Source: DASZPL01 sp035550315
Lineage (GTDB): Bacteria; Actinomycetota; Actinomycetes; JAFAQI01
Length of the DNA stretch: 64,000 bases
Direction: 5' to 3'
NCBI GenBank assembly: GCA_035550315.1
Contig: DASZPL010000135.1
Coordinates: 36,247-100,246 of the forward strand
Part shown: positions 1-8,684 of the stretch, piece by piece
Layout: each line of letters opens with the position of its first letter
Numbering within the stretch: position 1 is the first letter of the stretch
Program-made: the position numbers and the translations under genes
The notes under the pieces: generated by a model
The model's database searches: none
Seen by the model: the letters and a program-made list of their open reading frames with translations, nothing else
What the model was told of the DNA's origin: nothing

Positions 1-90
1 ATGCTCGACTGGTGCCGCGAACTGTTGCAGTCGGTGGTCGCCGACTTGGGCGGGCCTGCCGAGGCCGAGGCGCCGCGAGCCGCAGGCTAG
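1..90 (+). CDS. mfd: C-terminal tail of transcription-repair coupling factor (partial)
   Basis: The first 29 codons of the window form an open frame ending at TAG 88-90; the ATG at base 1 is only the window edge. The piece itself (an acidic/hydrophobic helix followed by an Ala/Glu-rich end) has no diagnostic motif. It is assigned to Mfd from position: in actinobacteria mfd lies just upstream of mazG and eno, and these follow here in the same order. Mfd removes stalled RNA polymerase from DNA lesions and recruits UvrA. The call rests on synteny, so it is only moderately sure. Confidence 0.5.
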   Translation: MLDWCRELLQSVVADLGGPAEAEAPRAAG

Positions 91-100
91 CCTTTTGCGC

Positions 101-1075
101 GTGCCTCGCCCCCGCAAGCTGCTCGCCGGAGCCGCGGTCGCGGTCGCAGCCGTCCCGCTGCTGGCCGCCTGCCACACCAGCCCCGGCGCGGCTGCGTTAG
201 TCGGTGACCAGCGGATCTCTGCCGGGCATCTACAGGACCAGGTCAACGCCGCGCTGGCCGACAAGCAGGCGCAGGCGCAGCTGGGCAGCGACCGGGCCGG
301 ATTCGCCCGGGTGCTGTTGTCGCACGACATCAGCGTGGCGCTGGTCAACGCGCTGATTCGCGACCGTCACATCACGATCTCGCCGTCGGACGTCGCCAAC
401 GTCACCAACCAGTTCGTGCAGCAGACCGGCAGCCTGGCCGCCTTCCACCAGCAGGCGGCGGCCGGCGGCATTCCGGCATCCGCGCTGCCGAGCTTCGTGC
501 ACTTCACGGCCGCCCAGCAGGCGCTCGAGCAGCGGCTGGTCGCCGGCCTGCCGGTGACCCAGCAGCAGCTGCGTAGCGAGTACCAGAAGAACATCGGCAA
601 CTTCGACCAGGTGCACGCGGCTCACATCCTGGTCAAACACAAGGCGCTGGCCCAGCACCTGCTCCGGCAGGTCAAGCAGGACCCGTCGTCGTTCGCCCGG
701 CTGGCCAAGCGGTACTCCACCGACAAGCAGAGCGCCGCCCAGGGCGGTGACCTCGGCCAGGTCGCGCGCGGCTCGACCGTCACGGCGTTCGACCACGCGG
801 TGTTCAACCACCCGCCGGGCAGCTACTTCATCGTGCATTCGCAGTTCGGCTGGCACGTCGTGCACGTCATCTCCCGCCACACCGTGTCGCTCACCCAGGC
901 CACCCCGCAGTTGAAGCAGTCGCTCTTCGCCTCGCGCGCCGCCGACCTGCTGACCTCGGCGGAGCAGGCAGAGGCGAAGCGGATCGGCGTGCACGTGAAC
1001 CCGCGGTACGGCGCGTGGCAGCCGACCAAGCTCACCGTCGTCGCAGCCCGCAACCCGGTGAGCTCGCCCGGTTGA
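101..1075 (+). CDS. PpiC/SurA-type peptidyl-prolyl isomerase lipoprotein
   Basis: About 324 residues. A basic n-region and hydrophobic core end in the lipobox LLAAC (near residue 23), so the protein should be a lipoprotein on the outer face of the membrane. An N-terminal SurA_N-like helical region is followed by a parvulin domain (about residues 168-260) beginning with the typical AAHILV strand and containing the GGDLG turn. It probably assists folding of exported proteins. I chose GTG 101; TTG 95 is in frame. The stop overlaps the TTG of mazG by 4 nt, indicating coupling. Codon 33 (197-199) is TTA, a rare leucine codon read by the tRNA-Leu(UAA) at 8685. Confidence 0.85.
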   Translation: MPRPRKLLAGAAVAVAAVPLLAACHTSPGAAALVGDQRISAGHLQDQVNAALADKQAQAQLGSDRAGFARVLLSHDISVALVNALIRDRHITISPSDVANVTNQFVQQTGSLAAFHQQAAAGGIPASALPSFVHFTAAQQALEQRLVAGLPVTQQQLRSEYQKNIGNFDQVHAAHILVKHKALAQHLLRQVKQDPSSFARLAKRYSTDKQSAAQGGDLGQVARGSTVTAFDHAVFNHPPGSYFIVHSQFGWHVVHVISRHTVSLTQATPQLKQSLFASRAADLLTSAEQAEAKRIGVHVNPRYGAWQPTKLTVVAARNPVSSPG

Positions 1076-1776
1076 CCGAGCCTGACCGGCCGGACGTGCC
1101 GGGCGCCCGGCTGCTCGACGTGGTCGCGACCATGGACCGGCTGCGCTCGCCCGGCGGGTGTCCCTGGGACGCGGCGCAAAACCACGAGACGCTCGCGCCG
1201 TACCTGCTGGAAGAGGCCTACGAAGCGTTCCAGGCGATCGAGGACGGCGACCTGGCGGCGCTGCGCGAAGAGCTCGGCGACGTGCTGCTGCAGGTGGTGT
1301 TCCACGCGCGGCTCGCCGAGGAGCTGCCGGCCGAGCAGCGCTGGTCGATCGACGACGTGGCCACCGGCCTGGTGGACAAGCTGGAGCGCCGGCACCCGCA
1401 CGTGTTCGGCGACGTCGCCGTGACCGGCGCCGACGAGGTCAGCGCCAACTGGGACGCGATCAAGGCCGCCGAGCGAGCCGGCCGGTCGCCGCTCGCCGAC
1501 GTGCCGCTCGCCTCCCCGGCGCTGACGCTGGCCGCGACGCTGCAGCGCAAGGCGGCGGCGCAGGGCTGGAGCGAGCAGCGGGTCGCGCCCGAGATCGCGG
1601 CCGCCGAGAGCCCGGCCGCCGCCGTCGCCGCAGCCGCCGCGCATTTCGAGTCCGACCCGTCGGTCGACGCGGCCGGCGCGTTGCTCTGGAGCGCGGTCGC
1701 GTTGCTGCGTGCCGCCGACATCGACGCCGAAACTGCGTTGCGTGCACGCGCCCGCCAATTCCGGGAAGCCGAGTAG
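1072..1776 (+). CDS. mazG: Nucleoside triphosphate pyrophosphohydrolase MazG
   Basis: MazG hydrolyses (d)NTPs to monophosphates and pyrophosphate, cleaning abnormal nucleotides from the pool. The protein (234 aa) opens with the family segment MDRLRSPGGCPWD, followed by the Mg-binding EEAYE and EELGD motifs in helices of the catalytic bundle. The C-terminal third is Ala-rich, with a degenerate second MazG-like region. The assumed TTG start at 1072 overlaps the stop of the PpiC gene; GTG 1096 is an equally possible start. Mycobacteria carry mazG at the same place between mfd and eno. Confidence 0.9.
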   Translation: MTEPDRPDVPGARLLDVVATMDRLRSPGGCPWDAAQNHETLAPYLLEEAYEAFQAIEDGDLAALREELGDVLLQVVFHARLAEELPAEQRWSIDDVATGLVDKLERRHPHVFGDVAVTGADEVSANWDAIKAAERAGRSPLADVPLASPALTLAATLQRKAAAQGWSEQRVAPEIAAAESPAAAVAAAAAHFESDPSVDAAGALLWSAVALLRAADIDAETALRARARQFREAE

Positions 1777-1825
1777 TCGGGCGATAGGCTCAACCGGCTA
1801 CCTTCCCCGCTTGAGGAGTCGAGCC

Positions 1826-3109
1826 GTGCCGAGCGTCGAGGGCCTGTTGGCCCGCGAGATCCTGGACTCCCGCGGCAACCCCACGGTCGAGGTCGAGGTG
1901 CTGCTCGACGACGGCGCCGTCGGTCGCGCTGCCGTGCCCAGCGGCGCGTCGACGGGCGCCTTCGAGGCGCTCGAGCTTCGCGACGGCGGCGACCGCTACG
2001 GCGGCAAGGGCGTGCAGCAGGCGGTCCGCGCGGTCACCGAGCAGATCGCGCCCGCCGTGATCGGCCTCGAAGCGACCGAGCAGCGGGCGTTGGACCAGGC
2101 GCTGCTCGACCTCGACGCGACGCCGGACAAGCGCAAGCTCGGCGCCAACGCGATCCTCGGCGTGTCACTCGCCGTGGCGCACGCCGCCGCGGCGGCCAGC
2201 GACCTGCCGCTGTTCCGGTACGTCGGCGGCTCGCACGCCCACCTGCTGCCGGTGCCGATGATGAACATCCTCAACGGCGGCGCCCACGCCGACACCAACG
2301 TCGACATCCAGGAGTTCATGGTCGCCCCGGTGGGTGCGACGACGTTCCGCGAGGCGTTGCAGTGGGGCGCCGAGGTCTACCACGCGCTGAAGGCGGTGCT
2401 GAAGTCGCGCGGCCTGTCGACCGGCCTCGGCGACGAGGGCGGCTTCGCGCCGGACCTGCCGGCCAACCGCGAGGCCGTCGAGGTGATCCTCGAGGCGATC
2501 GGCAAGGCCGGCTTCGCCGCCGGGCGCGACGTGGCCATCGCCCTGGATGCGGCCGCCAGCGAGTTCGCCGCCGACGGCGGCTACCGGTTCGAAGGCGCCA
2601 GCCGCACCGCCGATGAGATGGCCGGCTACTACGGCGAGCTGCTCGCGGCCTACCCGATCGTGTCGATCGAGGACCCGCTCGCCGAGGACGACTGGGAGGG
2701 TTGGCAGCGACTGACCCTCGCGCTCGGCGATCGCGTGCAGATCGTCGGCGACGACCTGTTCGTGACCAACCCGGAACGGATCGCGCGCGGCGTCGCCGAG
2801 CGGTCGGCCAACGCGTTGCTGGTCAAGGTCAACCAGATCGGCACGCTCTCCGAAACGCTCGACGCCGTCGACCTCGCGCACCGCAACGGCATGCGCTGCA
2901 TGATGAGCCACCGCTCCGGCGAGACCGAGGACACCACCATCGCCGACCTCGCCGTGGCCACCAACTGCGGCCAGATCAAGACCGGCGCGCCAGCGCGCAG
3001 CGAGCGGGTGGCGAAGTACAACCAGCTGCTGCGGATCGAGTCGCTGCTCGGCGACGCCGCCCGGTACGCCGGCGCTGCCGCCTTCCCCCGGGCGGTGGAT
3101 CGGCCATGA
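1826..3109 (+). CDS. eno: Enolase
   Basis: Enolase interconverts 2-phosphoglycerate and phosphoenolpyruvate in glycolysis and gluconeogenesis. The 427-residue length is standard. Visible hallmarks are the N-terminal EILDSRGNPTVEVEV segment, GDEGGFAPD with the catalytic acid, the Mg ligands in ALDAA and IEDP, the catalytic lysine in LLVKVNQIGT, and the SHRSGETED signature. GTG 1826 is chosen because GAGGAG at 1813-1818 is correctly spaced and the protein starts exactly where enolases do. The stop overlaps the ATG of the next gene (ATGA), so it is co-translated with the cell-division gene. Confidence 0.98.
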   Translation: MPSVEGLLAREILDSRGNPTVEVEVLLDDGAVGRAAVPSGASTGAFEALELRDGGDRYGGKGVQQAVRAVTEQIAPAVIGLEATEQRALDQALLDLDATPDKRKLGANAILGVSLAVAHAAAAASDLPLFRYVGGSHAHLLPVPMMNILNGGAHADTNVDIQEFMVAPVGATTFREALQWGAEVYHALKAVLKSRGLSTGLGDEGGFAPDLPANREAVEVILEAIGKAGFAAGRDVAIALDAAASEFAADGGYRFEGASRTADEMAGYYGELLAAYPIVSIEDPLAEDDWEGWQRLTLALGDRVQIVGDDLFVTNPERIARGVAERSANALLVKVNQIGTLSETLDAVDLAHRNGMRCMMSHRSGETEDTTIADLAVATNCGQIKTGAPARSERVAKYNQLLRIESLLGDAARYAGAAAFPRAVDRP

Positions 3110-3600
3110 GCCGGGCGCCCGGGCGGCCGCGCAGCAACCGGCGAAGTCCGTCGCGGTCGCATCGCTCCCGACCGCCCGCGCAGGCGCGCGCTGTGCGGCT
3201 GCTGCACCGGCCTGCGCCGCTGACCGCGCGCGCCGCCATCCTCGCGGTGGCGGTCGCCTCCGTCCTGGTCGCGCTGGCGGTCCCGTTCAAGGTGTGGCTC
3301 AACCAGCGCGACGACATCGCCTCGCTCAGCGCCACGGCCGAGCGGGTCCAGCATCACGTCCAGCAGCTCAGCAAGCAGCGGCAGCGCTGGCACGACCCGG
3401 CGTACGTGCAGCAGCAGGCGCAGCAACGGTTCCACTACGTGATGCCGGGCCAGCGCAGCTACATCGTCCTCGGCAAGTCGGGGGCCAAGTCGGGCGCGAA
3501 ACCCGATTCGGCGACCACACCCGCCGCGCACGGTCCGTGGTACTCGCAGCTGTGGCAGTCGTTGCAGGCCGCGGGTGAGCCGGCCAACGGCTCGCATTGA
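3106..3600 (+). CDS. FtsB/DivIC-family septum formation initiator
   Basis: A 164-residue bitopic membrane protein. The N-terminus is very basic (about 45 residues of Arg/Ser/Pro), followed by one transmembrane helix (about residues 46-66), a short coiled coil with heptad Leu/Gln, and the family segment around YVMPGQRSYIVL; a low-complexity tail follows. Proteins of this family belong to the divisome and link FtsL/FtsQ to septal peptidoglycan synthesis. The gene overlaps eno by 4 nt and the following DUF501 gene by 4 nt. The same gene follows eno in M. tuberculosis (Rv1024). Confidence 0.85.
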   Translation: MSRAPGRPRSNRRSPSRSHRSRPPAQARAVRLLHRPAPLTARAAILAVAVASVLVALAVPFKVWLNQRDDIASLSATAERVQHHVQQLSKQRQRWHDPAYVQQQAQQRFHYVMPGQRSYIVLGKSGAKSGAKPDSATTPAAHGPWYSQLWQSLQAAGEPANGSH

Positions 3601-4091
3601 CGGCGCAGCCGCCGGTTGCCGCGGCCGACCTCGCCGCCGTCGCGGCACAGCTCGGCCGGACGCCGCGGGCAACCCGGCGAGTCGCGCACCGGTGCCCGTG
3701 CGGGCTGCCTGACGTGGTCGAGACGTCACCGCGATTGGCTGACGGCACGCCGTTCCCGACGCTGTTCTACCTGACCTGTCCCCGCGCCCGCTCCGCGGTC
3801 GGGCGGCTGGAGGCCGCCGGATTGATGCGGGAGATGACGCAGCGTCTGGCCGACGATCCCGAGTTGGCCGCTCGCTACCGCGCGGCGCACGAGGACTACC
3901 TGCGCCGGCGGGACGCGATCGATCCGCTCGGCACGCAGGTCACGGCCGGCGGCATGCCGCAGCGGGTCAAGTGCTTGCACGTGCTGGTCGCGCATTCGCT
4001 GGCGGTTGGGCCTGGAGTCAATCCACTCGGCGACGAGGCGCTCGACCGGCTGCCGGCGTGGGGGGCGGAAGGCCGGTGCGTGACGCCGTGA
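3597..4091 (+). CDS. DUF501 family protein
   Basis: A 164-residue soluble protein of the actinobacterial DUF501 family, whose function is unknown. The recognisable core contains HRCPCGLPDVV and a segment around FPTLFYLTCPRA, with a conserved CxC and a later Cys that could bind metal, then a helical region with MTQRLADDPEL, and near the C-terminus another Cys-His pair (KCLHVLVAHSLA). The TTG start at 3597 overlaps the preceding TGA, and the stop overlaps the GTG of ppx. Its fixed place between divIC-like and ppx genes is shared with mycobacteria (Rv1025). Confidence 0.8.
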   Translation: MTAQPPVAAADLAAVAAQLGRTPRATRRVAHRCPCGLPDVVETSPRLADGTPFPTLFYLTCPRARSAVGRLEAAGLMREMTQRLADDPELAARYRAAHEDYLRRRDAIDPLGTQVTAGGMPQRVKCLHVLVAHSLAVGPGVNPLGDEALDRLPAWGAEGRCVTP

Positions 4092-5020
4092 CCCGCGTGG
4101 CCGCGATCGACTGCGGCACCAACTCGCTCCGCTTGCTGATTGCCGACGTCGTTGCCGGCAGCACGCCGGAGCTGGTCGACGTCGACCGCCGGATGGAGAT
4201 CGTGCGGCTCGGGGAGGGCGTCGACCGCACCGGTCAGTTCGCGCCGGCGGCGCTGCACCGGACGTTCGGCGTGCTCGACGACTATGCCGCGACGATCGCG
4301 CGCACCGGCGCGCAGCGGGTGCGGATGGTGGCCACTAGCGCCACCCGCGACGCCGGCAACCAGCAGGACTTCATCGACGGTGTGGTCGAGCGGCTCGGCA
4401 TCGAGCCGGACGTCGTGACGGGTGCGGAGGAGGCGGCGCTGTCGTTCGACGGCGCCACCCACGAGCTGCCCGGCGCGGCGGCTGCCGCGCCGTACCTCGT
4501 CGTCGACATCGGCGGCGGTTCCACCGAGTTCATCGTCGGTGACCAGGATGGCGTGACCGCGGCGCGGTCGGTCGACGTCGGCTGCGTCCGGCTGACCGAG
4601 CGGCACTTCCGTGACGACCCGCCGACCGCCGAGCAGGTTGCCGCCGCGGTCGCCGACGTGGAGGCGGCGCTGGATGCGGTTGCCGAAACCGTGCCCATCG
4701 ACCGGGCGAAGACGTTGATCGGGCTGGCCGGCACGGTGACCACGGTGACTGCCATCGTTCTGGACTTGCCCGAGTACGACGCCGCCCGGATCCATCACGC
4801 CACGGTCGCCGCGGGCGACGTGCACCGCGTGACCGAGCAACTGCTGGCCGCCACGCATGCGGAACGTGCCGCGATGCCGGTGATGCACCCCGGCCGGGTG
4901 GACGTGATCGCGGGCGGCGCGGTCGTGCTGGACGCGGTGATCCGCCGCAGTGGGGCCGCCGCGATGCTCGCCAGCGAGCACGACATCCTCGACGGCATCG
5001 CCTGGTCGTTGGCCGGTTGA
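4088..5020 (+). CDS. ppx: Ppx/GppA exopolyphosphatase family protein
   Basis: Ppx/GppA enzymes hydrolyse polyphosphate or pppGpp and belong to the ASKHA fold. The 310-residue protein has the phosphate-1 motif (AAIDCGTNSLRLLIADV), the EEAALSF segment, the phosphate-2 motif VVDIGGGSTEF with the catalytic-site acid, and the adenosine-type loop GLAGTVTT. It is the short actinobacterial type without the C-terminal HD-like domain. GTG 4088 overlaps the DUF501 stop (GTGA). Whether polyphosphate or pppGpp is the main substrate cannot be told from sequence. Confidence 0.9.
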   Translation: MTRVAAIDCGTNSLRLLIADVVAGSTPELVDVDRRMEIVRLGEGVDRTGQFAPAALHRTFGVLDDYAATIARTGAQRVRMVATSATRDAGNQQDFIDGVVERLGIEPDVVTGAEEAALSFDGATHELPGAAAAAPYLVVDIGGGSTEFIVGDQDGVTAARSVDVGCVRLTERHFRDDPPTAEQVAAAVADVEAALDAVAETVPIDRAKTLIGLAGTVTTVTAIVLDLPEYDAARIHHATVAAGDVHRVTEQLLAATHAERAAMPVMHPGRVDVIAGGAVVLDAVIRRSGAAAMLASEHDILDGIAWSLAG

Positions 5021-5865
5021 GCGGCTGCGGCGCCGCCGTGGCGGTGCCGAGAATCGAGCCGGCTGCGTGGTGGGATGGCCGGGTGGTGGTCGCACCAGGC
5101 AGCGGATGGCCCGGCGACCCCGCCGACCGGTTGACGCCGGTCGCCACCACGGCCGACGACGTCGTGCGGCTGGCGGCGAGCGCGCCGTCACTCGACCATC
5201 TGACGGCCCGGGTCTCGGTCTGCCGGGCCTGCCCCCGCCTGGTCGAGTGGCGCGAGCAGGTCGCGGTCACCAAGCGCGCCGCGTTCGCCTCCGACACCTA
5301 CTGGGGGCGGCCGGTGCCGGGCTGGGGGCCGGCGCGCGCCCGGATCGCGGTACTCGGGCTGGCGCCGGCTGCGCACGGCGGCAACCGCACCGGCCGGATC
5401 TTCACCGGCGACCGCAGCGGCGACTGGTTGTTCGCGGCGCTGTATCGCGCGGGGCTCGCGACCAAGCCGACCTCGGTCAGCGCCGCCGACGGGCAGCGGC
5501 TGCTCGACGTACGGATCCTGGCCGCGGTGCGGTGCGCGCCGCCGGCGAACAAGCCGACGACGCAGGAGCGTGACACCTGCGCCGGCTGGTTGGTGCGTGA
5601 GCTCGACTACCTGCGCCCCACGCTGCGGGTCGTGGTCGTGTTGGGCGGATTCGCCTGGGCGGCGCTGTGGCCGGCGCTCGCCGCGGCGGGCTACGACGTG
5701 CCCCGCCAGCGCCCCGGTTTCGGGCACCTGACCGAGGTCGGTGTCGGCGGCGGACTGCTCGTGCTCGGCTGCTACCACCCCAGCCAGCAGAACACGTTCA
5801 CCGGCAAGCTGACCGAGCCGATGCTCGACGCGGTGTTCGCCCGCGCTCGCGGCAACGTCGGCTAG
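5017..5865 (+). CDS. udgB: Family 5 uracil-DNA glycosylase (UDGb)
   Basis: Removes uracil and other deaminated bases from DNA as the first step of base excision repair. The protein (282 aa from TTG 5017; GTG 5038 also possible) contains the family-5 motif A GLAPAAHGGNRTGRIFTGD and motif B CYHPSQQNTFTGKLT. Cysteines in CRACP near residue 70 and later in RCAPP and DTCAGW fit the [4Fe-4S] cluster of this family. The active-site motif lacks the polar residue of family 1 enzymes, as expected for UDGb. It overlaps ppx by 4 nt and converges on the EAL gene, the two stops overlapping at 5862-5865. Confidence 0.88.
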   Translation: MSGCGAAVAVPRIEPAAWWDGRVVVAPGSGWPGDPADRLTPVATTADDVVRLAASAPSLDHLTARVSVCRACPRLVEWREQVAVTKRAAFASDTYWGRPVPGWGPARARIAVLGLAPAAHGGNRTGRIFTGDRSGDWLFAALYRAGLATKPTSVSAADGQRLLDVRILAAVRCAPPANKPTTQERDTCAGWLVRELDYLRPTLRVVVVLGGFAWAALWPALAAAGYDVPRQRPGFGHLTEVGVGGGLLVLGCYHPSQQNTFTGKLTEPMLDAVFARARGNVG

Positions 5866-7265
5866 TACGTCGCGAGCGATCGCACCGGCTGCCCGACCAG
5901 CCAGGCCAACGCTTCTTCCGGATCCAGCGGCCGGGCGAAGTAGAAACCTTGACCGTCGGCGACGCCGAGGCTGCGAAGCTGATCCGCCTGCTCGACCAGC
6001 TCGACGCCTTCCGCGACGGTCTCCAGTCCGAGTGAGCGGCACAGCTCGACGATGGCGTGCACGACCGCCCGGTCCTGCGGCAGCTCGTGCACCGAGGTGA
6101 CGAACGTCTGGTCGATCTTCACCTCCTGCACCGGCAGGCCGCGCAGCTGATGCAACGACGAGTAGCCGGTGCCGAAGTCGTCGATCGCAAGCCGCACCCC
6201 GAGGTTGCGGAACTGGCCGAGCACCTCGACGCTGCGGGTGCGGTGCGCGAGGACGCTGCTCTCCGTGATCTCGAGCGTCAACCACCGCGGCTCCAGGTTG
6301 CTCGCCGCGAGCAGCGCTCCGACCTGGCCGACGAGTGCAGGGCTGTCGAGGCTGCGGGCCGACAGGTTGACCGCGACGCCAACCGGTTTGCCGGCGTCGT
6401 GCCACGACCGGCAGGCGACCAGCGCCCGCCGCAGCACGGTGGTGGTGAGGGTGGAGATCAGCCCGGTGGCCTCCGCCAGCGGGACGAACTCGTCCGGCGC
6501 CAGCTCACCCAGCGTCGGATGCGTCCATCGCACCAACGCCTCGAAGCCGGCAACCTCGCCGGTCGTCAGGCTGACCTTCGGCTGGTAGGCGAGCCGCAAC
6601 GAGCCGTCACCCAGCGCTTCGCGCAGGCCGGTCAGCACCTGCAGCCGGCGGGCACCGTCGCGCTCGTCGCCGGGCTCCCACTCGGCGATGCCCGATGCCG
6701 TCCCGGCCGCGGTGGTCATCGCCAGCTCGGCGCGTCGCAGCAGATCGGCGGCGCCGCTGCCGTGATCCGGCGAACGCGCGATGCCCATCGCGACCCGGAC
6801 GTCGGCGTTGAGGTCGGCGAACCGGATCGACCCTTCCACCCGGCCCTTCACCGCCATCGCGTTGAGCCGGCCGATCTCGCTGCCGACGGCGCCCGGCACC
6901 GCCACTGCGAACTGGTCGGCAGCCACCCGGGCGATCAGCGAGCCGGGCGCGGGGGCGCCGGCCAGCCGCTCGGCCACCTCGACCAGGATCTGGTCGCCGG
7001 CGTCGTGGCCGAGCATCTCGTTGACGTCGTGGAACCGTTCGATGTCGAGCAGCAGCAAGACGCCGCCGCCGGCGCCGTCGAAGCCGGTGTCGAGGAAGCC
7101 GCGGAGCCGGTCCAGGCTGGCGAGTCCGGTCAGCGAGTCGCGGGCACCGACGTCGCGCAGCCGGTCGGCGAGCGCGGCCTCGCGCGCGAGCAACTCGGTC
7201 TCGCGAGCAGCCAGCGCGGCTTCTCGTTCGGCAAGGACGCGTTCTCGCGCGCGGCGTCCCCTCAC
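5862..7265 (-). CDS. Degenerate GGDEF plus EAL domain protein (likely c-di-GMP phosphodiesterase)
   Basis: 467 residues, cytoplasmic: a short Glu/Ala/Arg-rich coiled coil (1-45), a GGDEF-type domain (about 45-205) and an EAL domain (about 215-460). The cyclase signature GGDEF is replaced by AADQF, so cyclase activity should be lost; it may bind GTP as a regulator. The EAL domain keeps FEALVRW, the NLSARSL and LEITES strands, DDFGTGYSSL, the KIDQTFV lysine and VAEGVE, so it should hydrolyse c-di-GMP. The GTG start at 7265 is supported by TAACAT six bases upstream (leaderless). No sensor domain or membrane segment is visible. Confidence 0.9.
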   Translation of the reverse strand: MRGRRARERVLAEREAALAARETELLAREAALADRLRDVGARDSLTGLASLDRLRGFLDTGFDGAGGGVLLLLDIERFHDVNEMLGHDAGDQILVEVAERLAGAPAPGSLIARVAADQFAVAVPGAVGSEIGRLNAMAVKGRVEGSIRFADLNADVRVAMGIARSPDHGSGAADLLRRAELAMTTAAGTASGIAEWEPGDERDGARRLQVLTGLREALGDGSLRLAYQPKVSLTTGEVAGFEALVRWTHPTLGELAPDEFVPLAEATGLISTLTTTVLRRALVACRSWHDAGKPVGVAVNLSARSLDSPALVGQVGALLAASNLEPRWLTLEITESSVLAHRTRSVEVLGQFRNLGVRLAIDDFGTGYSSLHQLRGLPVQEVKIDQTFVTSVHELPQDRAVVHAIVELCRSLGLETVAEGVELVEQADQLRSLGVADGQGFYFARPLDPEEALAWLVGQPVRSLATY

Positions 7266-7271
7266 GATCCG

Positions 7272-7277
7272 ATGTTA
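7272..7277 (-). promoter_or_regulatory. TAnnnT -10 box, leaderless start of the GGDEF/EAL gene
   Basis: On the minus strand TAACAT is followed after 6 nt by the GTG start, the geometry of a leaderless actinobacterial promoter. No Shine-Dalgarno sequence precedes the start. Confidence 0.5.
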
Positions 7278-7350
7278 GCCGCGTGACCCCTGTGACACTG
7301 ATCTCCGCGCTTCGCGGTACCCATCATGATGGCGGGGTAAGGAGGGCGCC

Positions 7351-8670
7351 ATGGCTGGCAGCGCTAGACCGCCGCGGATCCTGATCGTGGGCGGCGGCTA
7401 CGTCGGGATGTACACCGCATTGCGGTTGCAGCGAAAGCTGCACCGCGGCGAGGCCGCGATCACGATCGTCGACCCGCAGTCGTACATGACGTATCAGCCG
7501 TTCCTGCCCGAGTCGGCGGCCGGCAGCCTCGAGCCGCGCCATGTGGTGGTGCCACTGCGACGGGTGCTCAAGCGCTGCGAGGTGCTGGTCGGCCGGATTA
7601 CGTCGATCGACCACGCCAACCGGACCGCGCAGTTCGATCCGTCCGAGGGCGAGGGACGCGAGCTGCCCTACGACATCCTCGTGATGGCGCCGGGATCGAT
7701 CGCGCGGACGCTACCGATCCCCGGCTTGGCCGAGGTCGGCATCGGCTTCAAGACCGTCGCGGAGGCGATCTACCTGCGCAACCGGGTGTTGGCGAAACTC
7801 GACTTGGCGGCCTCGACGGAGGATCCGCGGATCCGACGGCGCGCGCTGACGTTCGTGTTCATCGGCGGCGGTTACGCCGGCATCGAGGCGATCGCCGAGC
7901 TGCAGGACATGGCGCGGGACGCGACCCGCTACTTCCACCGGGTCCAACCGTCGGACATGCGGTGGATCATGATCGAAGCGACCGGCCGGATCCTGCCGGA
8001 GGTCAGCGAAGGGCTGGCGGAGTACACGGTCCGCGAGCTGGCCAAGCAGGGCGTCGAAGTACGCCGCAACACCAAGGTCACGAGCCTCGCGGACGGGTGC
8101 GTCGAGCTCTCCGACGGCGAGCGGTTCGAGGCGGAGACCGTCGTGTGGACCGCCGGTGTGCGGCCGAACCCATTGCTCGAGCAGACCGACCTGCCGCTCG
8201 ACGAGAAGACGCGGCTGCGCTGCCGTGCCGACCTGCGCGTCGACGGGGTCGAGGATGCCTGGTCGGCCGGCGACTGCGCGGCCGTGCCCGACCTGACGAA
8301 GTCCGATCCCGACGCGATGTGCGGCCCGACCGCGCAGCACGCCGTCCGGCAGGCCAAGCAACTCGGCGACAACATCGTGGCGAGCCTGCGTGGCAAGCCG
8401 GTGCGCGACTACAAGCACGCGTACGCCGGGTCGGTCGCCAGCCTCGGCCTGCACCGCGGCGTCGCCGAGGTCTACGGCATCCGGGTGCGCGGCCTGCCGG
8501 CGTGGTTCATGCACCGCACCTATCACCTGGCGCGGGTGCCGACCACCAACCGAAAGTTCCGGGTCACCATCGACTGGACCCTGGCGCTATTCTTCCGGCG
8601 CGAAATCGTGTCGTTCGGCTCGTTCACTAACCCGCGCGCTGAGTTCACGGCCGCAACCACGAAGCACTAA
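7351..8670 (+). CDS. ndh: Type II NADH dehydrogenase (NDH-2 family)
   Basis: A single-subunit FAD enzyme that passes electrons from NADH to quinone without pumping protons. 439 residues: FAD-binding Rossmann motif IVGGGYVGMYTA at the N-terminus, the second dinucleotide motif FVFIGGGYAGIEA (about residue 168), the flavin-contacting DAWSAGDCAAVPD segment, and the quinone-side AQHAVRQAKQ helix. The C-terminus is amphipathic and basic/aromatic, suited for peripheral membrane attachment. ATG 7351 follows AAGGAGGG with good spacing. It differs slightly from the main mycobacterial Ndh in its C-terminus, so a specialised pyridine-nucleotide oxidoreductase is not excluded. Confidence 0.85.
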   Translation: MAGSARPPRILIVGGGYVGMYTALRLQRKLHRGEAAITIVDPQSYMTYQPFLPESAAGSLEPRHVVVPLRRVLKRCEVLVGRITSIDHANRTAQFDPSEGEGRELPYDILVMAPGSIARTLPIPGLAEVGIGFKTVAEAIYLRNRVLAKLDLAASTEDPRIRRRALTFVFIGGGYAGIEAIAELQDMARDATRYFHRVQPSDMRWIMIEATGRILPEVSEGLAEYTVRELAKQGVEVRRNTKVTSLADGCVELSDGERFEAETVVWTAGVRPNPLLEQTDLPLDEKTRLRCRADLRVDGVEDAWSAGDCAAVPDLTKSDPDAMCGPTAQHAVRQAKQLGDNIVASLRGKPVRDYKHAYAGSVASLGLHRGVAEVYGIRVRGLPAWFMHRTYHLARVPTTNRKFRVTIDWTLALFFRREIVSFGSFTNPRAEFTAATTKH

Positions 8671-8684
8671 CGTCAGCAGCGCCC

